Assembly: GCA_937873255.1 (NCBI GenBank)
Contig: CALMVM010000242.1
Span: 1 to 5,068, forward strand
Length of the DNA stretch: 5,068 nt
From: an uncultured Verrucomicrobiota bacterium
GTDB lineage: Bacteria > Verrucomicrobiota > Verrucomicrobiia > Chthoniobacterales > SZAS-18
Direction of reading: 5' to 3'
Positions 1-5,068 of this stretch are shown here, one piece after another; the stretch's first letter is position 1; each line of letters opens with the position of its first letter. The translations under genes were made by a program, and so were the position numbers. The notes beneath the pieces are model-generated. The model had not been told where the DNA came from. It did no database searches and was given only the letters and a program-made list of their open reading frames with translations.

Positions 1-3000
1 TGCGTGAAATCATGGCGCTCGCCCCGGCGCGCAAATCCGCCGCCGCCAGCCGCATCGCCGACCTCCTGTTCGATGACGGCGACTCCGACGGCGCGCTCGC
101 GATGCTCGACGCCCGCGCACAGGAGGAACCAGGTTCCGTGGATGCGCTGACCGATCTCGCGCTCGGCCAGCAACGCACGGATCGCTGGTTCGATGCTCTC
201 GCCACCTGGGAACGCGCGTACGCCCTGCCGCGCCTGACCCCCGCGCAGCGCGCCAATTTGCGCCGCCCCCTCCTGGCTGCCCACGAACACCTCGGTCATT
301 TCCAACGCGCGGCCGAACTGCTCCAGGCCGCCATCGACGCGCAGGATGACCTCGCCGCACGGCGCGACCTTTTCCACGAATTGGCCGGTTTCTGCCAGAA
401 CCACTCGCTGATGCCGTGGCTGCGCGAGATCTACCAACGCCGGCTCCACGCACAGCCACAGGATTATTTTGCCATGACCGCCATGGCCGAACTGCACAAG
501 ACGGCAGGCGAAACGCGCGAGGCTTACGACCTGTTGACACGGGCGTATTATTCCGCGTCGGACCCGGCATCGGCACTGCGGTCGCTCGTGGATGAGGCCG
601 AGGCTCTCGGCGAAACGGCGGGCGCGGTCGCGCACCAACGCCGGTTGGTGTCGCTGGCCGGACAGGCCAACCCGGAATCCCTTTCGAAGCTCGCCGCCCT
701 CGAAGAAGCGGACTTCGATGACGAGGGAGCCGCCCGGACGTGGGAACAAATCTCCGCGCGTTTCCCGCGTGACACGGCTGCACTGGGAGCCACCGCCGAG
801 CATTTCATGAAGGTTCGCCGTTCTGGGCGCGCGCGCGAATTGCTCACCCAGCTCGTCGGACTCGATCCGGGAGATTTTCAGCGTGCCTACCAGCTTGGAC
901 AGCTCGACCTGCTCGTCGGCGACCGGGCCGGAGCCCGCGTTTGCTTCCAGGCGATCCTGGATCACACCACGCCCGAAAAACCTTCCGATCCGTTGCGGGT
1001 GCCCACGGAGATCGATCCTTCTGCGGACGCCTCGGAATTCGTTGCCGCCGCCAGCCGCAGCGTCGCTCGCGGCCGGGTCGGGTCGGAACCGCCGCCGACC
1101 GAGCCTGCGGCGGTGGACAAGGACGAACGCGGCGTCCGTCTCAAAGCCATCGGCGAACTTTCCCGACTGCTGTTCGCCGCGGATGACCCGGCCGGCGCAG
1201 ACAACCGCCGCCGCTGGCTGGAACGCTGGCGCGCCGCCGTGTCGACCGGTCTGCGTAGCGAACCGCTCACTGCTCTTTATTACGCCGACCAGAAGGATGC
1301 CGTCGTCGACCTGGCCGCCTCGTGGCTGAACTCCCGGCGTTCGGACGAGGTCGAGAATGCGGAGGGAGTTTTTCTCCTGGCCGGTTTGCGGATGCAAAAT
1401 TACCCGCCGCTGGCGCGCTGGGTCTGGAGCGACGAGGATCGCGCGGACGGCCGGCGCGCCTCTCGGTTCACCGAAGTGCTCCAGTATTTTCTCACCACCG
1501 GCGGACAGCCCGCGCCGGGCATGGTCGCTGGCCTCTTTCCCGCCGAAGCGCAATCGCACGCTCTGCTCTGGCGCATTGCCACCGGCGTTTTCGCCGAAAA
1601 GCACTGGTATGCACAAGCGGTCGAACTCGGCGAACGCGCCCTCGCGCTGCCGGGCGGTGGCGGTGCGGCGGAGGCTCTGCAACTTGCGCAATGGGAAGTG
1701 GATGTCGGCCGGACCGACGCGGCCCGCGAGATCCTGGCGCGCATGGTCGAATCGCGCAGCGGCTCCTCGTACGACACTTCGGGCAACAACGCCGTGTTCG
1801 CCGGTTTGCGCGCCTACTATTTCCTGTTGCCGGCCGGGGAACGCGCCGGTTTCGTGGCGAATTACCTTCGGCGTGCACAGGCGCGGGCGGGGGGGACGCT
1901 TCACGCGACGCTGGCTGCCGCCTTGCTGCACGGCCTGGAAGGACGCGACGACGAGGCCTGCCGCGAGTTGGACAAAATCGTGGCGATGCGCCTGCTCGAT
2001 GGCAGAGAGGGGTCGGATCGGTGGACGCCGGATCTGCGGAGATGGAACTATCTCTTCGCGTGCGGGGCGCAACTGCAGGCGTGGAATCTCGACAACCTCG
2101 CCGCGCACCTGTGGGGACACGCCATGTCCGAAGCCACTGCTTTTGACCGGCAGGACCCCGAAGTGCGCAGCACGCTGGCCGAAATCCGCCTGCGCCAACT
2201 GGTCGCCGAGGAACTGACGGCCGCCGACCCGTTGGAAGCTGGCGAGAAGCTCGAAACTTTCCTGTGCGAAGGGCCATCGGTGATCACGAGGGCAGCGGCC
2301 GCGTCGGCGCTCGGCGGCGTCGGGCAATACCCGGCGGCGGTCCGGCTCTACGAACGTCTCTGCCGCCTGCTGCCGACGGAGGGCGATTACCCCCGCGCCC
2401 TGCTATTTGCCCTCGATGCGGCGGGCGACCGCGCCGCCGCTGACCGTACCCTCACCGGGATGCTCGACGGGAGCTTGCAGCCGGGCGGCGTGGCGAACCG
2501 TTTTGAGGTGATCCAGCGTCTGGCGACGATCCGGGAGACCAACGGCGACGGCGAAGGCGCGCTTCGCCTTCTGTTGGACGCCCGCCGGGAATCCCCCCGC
2601 GCCCTAGTGGTCCTGCGGACCCTGGCCCAGTTCCTCGAACGCCAAAATCGGCTCGACGACGCTGCGGCGATTCTACGCGAGGCGGTCAGGTACGACCGCG
2701 GGGCGGCGTCGGCGGCGGAGTTGGCATCCGTGGAATACCGCCAGGGCGATCACGAAGCGGCGTACCGGCTCGTCCGCGATGCGAGATCGCCGGACAACGA
2801 GGCCGAGCGCGTCTGGTGGTTCGGCCAACGCGTCCACTTTTACCTGGCGAGCGGCCATGTGCGCGAGGCGGTCGAACTCTCGGGGCAATGGGTTCGCGAC
2901 GGGCGTAGCGGCGGGGTGGTCGATGCCGCCTCGGAATTTTCCACGCAGGGCCAGAAACCTGCCGGACGGGATTTCCTGGCCGGAGCGATCCAACTGACGC

Positions 3001-4328
3001 GCGACCCGGCGGCCAAATATCAGATGCAGCGGGCGTTCGTGGAGCTTTTCTGCACGGCCAAAGACGTGCCGATGGAAACGTTCCTGCGCGAGATGCACCA
3101 CCTTGAGCGTTGCGAACAAGCCGTTCCGGGGCAGCGGACGCAGTATGCCTACGACCGTTATTCCCTCGCCGTCGCGCGCGGGGCGAGCGAATGGCTCGAA
3201 AACGAACTCAAGCCGGAATGGAAGGATGGCAAGGGAGACATCGCCGCCGGGGATTCGCTCGCAAAACTCTATTTCGAGACAAAGCAGTGGGAGCCGTTGC
3301 GTCAACTCGTCGCCGCCGTCGACGCTCGCCCGAACCTTCCTGAGCAAACCCTGCATTCCCTCGCCTCGCAACTGGTCGAATCCGGGCACGCGCCGCTGGC
3401 TTTGCCCGTCACCGAGCGTTTGTGTCGCCGGTTCCGGCAGATCGTCGAATACTCGCTGTTGCGGGCACGCGCGCTGTGTGATTCCGACCGCCAGCCGGAC
3501 GCGGCAAAGGTGCTGGATGCCGTCGACGCCGCAGGGATTTTTCGTGCGGAGGCGGGTGGGCAAACGGCTTCCTTCTGGATTTCGGTCGGCGACCGCAACC
3601 GGGCCCGCGCGTCGCTGGAGGCGGTCCGGACGCGTGACCCGTACGCGGTGCGTTCGGCCCCGACGCTGATCCGACTGGCGGCCCTCGATCTCGAAGAATG
3701 TCGCGTGGACGACGCCAGCCGACTCGTGGCGTCCGCCTACCGCAATCCGGCGACCTCGGACATGGAGCCACTCATCAATGCTTTGGCGGCTGCGAACCGA
3801 CTGGATGTCGGCCCCTCCGGCGACCTGCCCGGCGGTGACTTGCCCCTCGATTTCCTGCGTCGCATCCAACTGTTCGCCGCCGTCTGCGAACGCCTGCTGC
3901 GCGACGGTCGTGCGGATCAGGCTTTCGCGCTCGCACGCTTGCACCCGGAGTTGCTCGCCGAGATGCCTCACGTCGCGGAAACCTTGCGGCCCGACGCCGC
4001 CGGTGGTGGGACGCCTGCCTTGGTCAAACTCGTCGAGGCCGCCATTGCGCGTGCGGAGTTCCCGTCGCCGTCTTTGACGCGCGTGCTGGCGAGGTTGCTC
4101 CTGCGTTTGGCGGAGGAAACACGCGCGCGAGGCGAGGACTCGACCAACCTGCTCACGCGCGCCCACGAACTCGCGCCGGACCATTTCCCGGTGACTCGTG
4201 TTCTCGCGGCTCACTTCCGCGCGCAGGGGCAAAACGCCCGTGCGGCCGAGTTGCTCAAACCCTACCTGACGGCGGAAGCGCTACCATCCGAACGCGATGC
4301 CGCCCGACAGGTGCTCGGATCGAAGTAA
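1..4328 (+). CDS. Very large TPR-repeat (alpha-solenoid) protein, 5'-partial
   Basis: The frame runs without a stop from the left edge (first full codon at 3) to TAA at 4326-4328. An in-frame ATG at 12 would give 1438 residues, but it has no Shine-Dalgarno-like sequence. The residues around it (REIMALAP) look like the end of one TPR helix leading into the next repeat, so the gene probably starts outside the window. Residues below count from that ATG. Degenerate 30-35 residue helical hairpins of TPR character recur, most clearly near 12-40, 41-73, 84-117, 152-183, 255-320, 763-818, 831-925 and 1392-1418, with A/L/Y-rich helices and turns such as GD-x-x-GA. A Pro/Ser/Glu-rich probable linker lies near 320-375. 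Residues 376-760 are Trp/Tyr-richer and match TPR poorly. I see no signal peptide (the N-terminus is missing), no membrane segment, no C-terminal anchor and no catalytic motif. Such solenoids usually mediate protein-protein contacts. The specific function, partner and location are unknown. The TPR-like fold is likely; anything more specific is not supported. Confidence 0.85.
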   Translation, partial: REIMALAPARKSAAASRIADLLFDDGDSDGALAMLDARAQEEPGSVDALTDLALGQQRTDRWFDALATWERAYALPRLTPAQRANLRRPLLAAHEHLGHFQRAAELLQAAIDAQDDLAARRDLFHELAGFCQNHSLMPWLREIYQRRLHAQPQDYFAMTAMAELHKTAGETREAYDLLTRAYYSASDPASALRSLVDEAEALGETAGAVAHQRRLVSLAGQANPESLSKLAALEEADFDDEGAARTWEQISARFPRDTAALGATAEHFMKVRRSGRARELLTQLVGLDPGDFQRAYQLGQLDLLVGDRAGARVCFQAILDHTTPEKPSDPLRVPTEIDPSADASEFVAAASRSVARGRVGSEPPPTEPAAVDKDERGVRLKAIGELSRLLFAADDPAGADNRRRWLERWRAAVSTGLRSEPLTALYYADQKDAVVDLAASWLNSRRSDEVENAEGVFLLAGLRMQNYPPLARWVWSDEDRADGRRASRFTEVLQYFLTTGGQPAPGMVAGLFPAEAQSHALLWRIATGVFAEKHWYAQAVELGERALALPGGGGAAEALQLAQWEVDVGRTDAAREILARMVESRSGSSYDTSGNNAVFAGLRAYYFLLPAGERAGFVANYLRRAQARAGGTLHATLAAALLHGLEGRDDEACRELDKIVAMRLLDGREGSDRWTPDLRRWNYLFACGAQLQAWNLDNLAAHLWGHAMSEATAFDRQDPEVRSTLAEIRLRQLVAEELTAADPLEAGEKLETFLCEGPSVITRAAAASALGGVGQYPAAVRLYERLCRLLPTEGDYPRALLFALDAAGDRAAADRTLTGMLDGSLQPGGVANRFEVIQRLATIRETNGDGEGALRLLLDARRESPRALVVLRTLAQFLERQNRLDDAAAILREAVRYDRGAASAAELASVEYRQGDHEAAYRLVRDARSPDNEAERVWWFGQRVHFYLASGHVREAVELSGQWVRDGRSGGVVDAASEFSTQGQKPAGRDFLAGAIQLTRDPAAKYQMQRAFVELFCTAKDVPMETFLREMHHLERCEQAVPGQRTQYAYDRYSLAVARGASEWLENELKPEWKDGKGDIAAGDSLAKLYFETKQWEPLRQLVAAVDARPNLPEQTLHSLASQLVESGHAPLALPVTERLCRRFRQIVEYSLLRARALCDSDRQPDAAKVLDAVDAAGIFRAEAGGQTASFWISVGDRNRARASLEAVRTRDPYAVRSAPTLIRLAALDLEECRVDDASRLVASAYRNPATSDMEPLINALAAANRLDVGPSGDLPGGDLPLDFLRRIQLFAAVCERLLRDGRADQAFALARLHPELLAEMPHVAETLRPDAAGGGTPALVKLVEAAIARAEFPSPSLTRVLARLLLRLAEETRARGEDSTNLLTRAHELAPDHFPVTRVLAAHFRAQGQNARAAELLKPYLTAEALPSERDAARQVLGSK

Positions 4329-4340
4329 ATGCCCGGCGCC
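4329..4340. other. 12-bp convergent intergenic spacer
   Basis: This gap separates the stop codon of the plus-strand TPR gene from the stop codon of the minus-strand purE gene. It contains the 6-bp palindrome GGCGCC (4335-4340). I see no stem-loop followed by a T-tract on either strand, so no intrinsic terminator can be called. Transcripts from both sides probably run into the opposing gene unless they are ended by a factor-dependent mechanism. Confidence 0.6.
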
Positions 4341-4760
4341 TCAACCTAGCATCCGCACCGCGAAACGCGCCGCTTCGGCCGCGCCTCGTTCACCGATGCG
4401 GAACGTCGCCACGGGAATCCCCGCCGGCATCTGCACGATGGACAACAGCGAGTCCAGACCGGACAACGCCCGCGAACGCACCGGCACACCGAGCACCGGC
4501 AAGGGACTGATCGCCGCCGCCATTCCCGGCAGATGCGCCGCGCCACCGGCCCCCGCGATGATGCAACGCAAGCCGCGTCCGTGCGCCTCGCTGGCGTACT
4601 CGTAGAGTAATCCGGGCGTCCGGTGGGCGCTGACCACCTTCGTCTCGAACGCGATTCCGGCCGCTTGCAACACCTCGACCGCCGCCCGCATCGTGGGCCA
4701 ATCGGACGCGCTGCCCATGATGATGCCGACGAGCGGCGCGGGGGTAGGGGGCACGGCCAT
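4341..4760 (-). CDS. purE: N5-carboxyaminoimidazole ribonucleotide mutase (class I PurE)
   Basis: PurE is a cytoplasmic enzyme that converts N5-CAIR to CAIR in de novo purine synthesis, using the product of PurK. The 139-residue protein carries the family signatures in order: GSASDW at 16-21 (phosphate/substrate loop), SAHRTP at 44-49 with the expected catalytic His46, the Gly-rich loop [12 protein letters not shown] at 69-80 with His76, PVLGVPV at 88-94, and a strongly conserved block at 99-119 containing [10 protein letters not shown]. By recalled alignment, Ser17, Ser19, Asp20, His46 and His76 match E. coli Ser16, Ser18, Asp19, His45 and His75. The match is to class I (bacterial mutase) rather than the class II AIR carboxylase. 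The ATG at 4758-4760 places the first motif at the usual distance from the N-terminus. The protein stops right after the helix ending RMLG, some 20-30 residues before most homologues, and the usual Asn of the late A-N-A motif is Glu129. It lies 9 bp downstream of the ridA-like gene and is probably in an operon with it. No purK is visible. Confidence 0.96.
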   Translation of the reverse strand: MAVPPTPAPLVGIIMGSASDWPTMRAAVEVLQAAGIAFETKVVSAHRTPGLLYEYASEAHGRGLRCIIAGAGGAAHLPGMAAAISPLPVLGVPVRSRALSGLDSLLSIVQMPAGIPVATFRIGERGAAEAARFAVRMLG

Positions 4761-4768
4761 CGGGCGGT

Positions 4769-4771
4769 CTC
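4769..4771 (-). promoter_or_regulatory. Weak Shine-Dalgarno-like GAG before purE
   Basis: On the minus strand the TGA stop of the ridA-like gene is followed by G, forming GAG eight bases before the purE ATG. This is the only purine-rich core in the 9-bp gap and its flank. It is too short to be convincing, but it would let a ribosome ending the upstream gene restart on purE, so translational coupling is possible. Confidence 0.25.
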
Positions 4772-5068
4772 AGTGTTGCGCGGTGGTCGTCGGATAGACC
4801 GCCACGGCCTCAATCTCGATCAGCCAATCGGGATTGACCAGGCTGGCCACGCCGACGGTCGAGCGTGCTGGCTTCACGGGACATTCCGTCGTGCCGAAGA
4901 ATTTCGCGTACGCGTCGAACCAGCCCTGATAATCGAATTTACCGTCCTTCGTTTTGTCGGCGGTCATGTAAACGCGCAGATAAACGACATCCTTCAAACC
5001 GCGGCCGGCTTCCATCAGGCGCGCCTCGATCTGCTTGAGCGCGCCGATCCCCTGTGTTTTGGTGTCGC
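4770..5068 (-). CDS. RidA/YjgF/UK114-family protein (5'-partial)
   Basis: Family members form trimers that hydrolyse reactive enamine/imine intermediates, such as 2-aminoacrylate released by PLP enzymes, to keto acids and ammonia. The frame is open to the right edge, and 98 full codons are visible before TGA at 4770-4772. An internal ATG at 5013-5015 cannot be the start, because the 17 codons before it (DTKTQGIGALKQIEARL) match the conserved first RidA helix, where homologues have a Q-x-x-x-x-L-x-x-I pattern. About 35-40 N-terminal residues, or more if there is a signal peptide, lie outside the window. Later motifs are AG-x-x-L-x-DVVYLRVYMT, then PARSTVGVA, then LIEIEAVAV. By recalled alignment, the Arg of PARS and the first Glu of EIEAVA match the catalytic Arg105 and Glu120 of E. 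coli RidA, so deaminase activity is plausible. The segment between the second strand and PARS is longer than in E. coli RidA (DGKFDYQGWFDAYAKFF, then TECPVK). The gene is followed after 9 bp by purE on the same strand. The family call is firm; the substrate is unknown. Confidence 0.93.
   Translation of the reverse strand, partial: DTKTQGIGALKQIEARLMEAGRGLKDVVYLRVYMTADKTKDGKFDYQGWFDAYAKFFGTTECPVKPARSTVGVASLVNPDWLIEIEAVAVYPTTTAQH

Noticed and set aside
10..783. A 257-codon minus-strand open frame at the left edge
   Set aside because: The translation is extremely Arg/Pro/Gly-rich, as expected of a GC-driven shadow frame, and it fully overlaps clear TPR coding sequence.
1322..2277. Several overlapping long open frames on both strands (for example 1322-2146, 1357-2217 and 1492-2277)
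   Set aside because: All are Arg-rich, out-of-frame products of high-GC sequence within the TPR gene and have no recognisable domain.
2673..4232. A 519-codon open frame on the minus strand, opposite the TPR gene
   Set aside because: It lies in the antisense phase where stops arise only opposite the sense codons TTA, CTA or TCA, which GC-rich genes avoid; it ends exactly opposite a CTA Leu codon at 2673. It needs a TTG start, its translation is Arg-rich and resembles no family, and the sense frame encodes a coherent helical-repeat protein.
4335..4371. Possible bidirectional terminator from GGCGC and GCGCC arms
   Set aside because: The arms are only 5 bp with a loop of more than 25 bases, and no T-tract follows on either strand.
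4297..4605. Plus-strand open frame overlapping the 3' end of the TPR gene and purE
   Set aside because: It is antisense to the strongly conserved PurE motifs and has a low-complexity, Pro/Ala/Arg-rich translation.
4770..5015. Taking the RidA-like protein as a complete 81-residue protein starting at the ATG at 5013-5015
   Set aside because: Conserved RidA helix sequence continues in frame upstream of this Met to the window edge, so the gene is longer and truncated by the window.

Overview
This is a GC-rich bacterial window (roughly two thirds G+C by eye) that is almost entirely protein-coding. I see no RNA gene, mobile element, CRISPR array or long intergenic stretch. The host cannot be fixed from the sequence. 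The high GC, the very large TPR-type protein and the style of the RidA homologue would suit a Verrucomicrobiota (Opitutales-like) or similar GC-rich Gram-negative genome, but this is a low-confidence impression.

Layout: positions 1-4328 on the plus strand hold the 3' portion of one very long gene, with at least 1438 codons visible. It encodes an alpha-helical, tetratricopeptide-type solenoid protein. The reading frame is still open at the left edge, so its true start is probably outside the window. Only 12 bp past its stop codon, and convergent to it, lies the end of a minus-strand gene pair. purE (4341-4760) encodes a class I N5-carboxyaminoimidazole ribonucleotide mutase. Directly upstream of it (4770 to the right edge) is a gene for a RidA/YjgF/UK114-family protein whose N-terminus is cut off by the window. 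The two minus-strand genes are 9 bp apart and probably co-transcribed, with their promoter beyond the right edge.

How the genes relate: PurE acts in de novo purine synthesis. RidA-family proteins hydrolyse reactive enamine/imine intermediates, and some have been linked physiologically to purine and thiamine metabolism, so the pairing is plausible but may be incidental. The TPR protein is on the other strand and looks functionally unrelated. It is probably a scaffold or protein-interaction protein, with no enzymatic domain that I can recognise.

I found no convincing new biological system here. The points most worth a second look are the giant solenoid protein with its uncharacterised central region, the unusually short C-terminus of PurE, and the tight ridA-purE arrangement.
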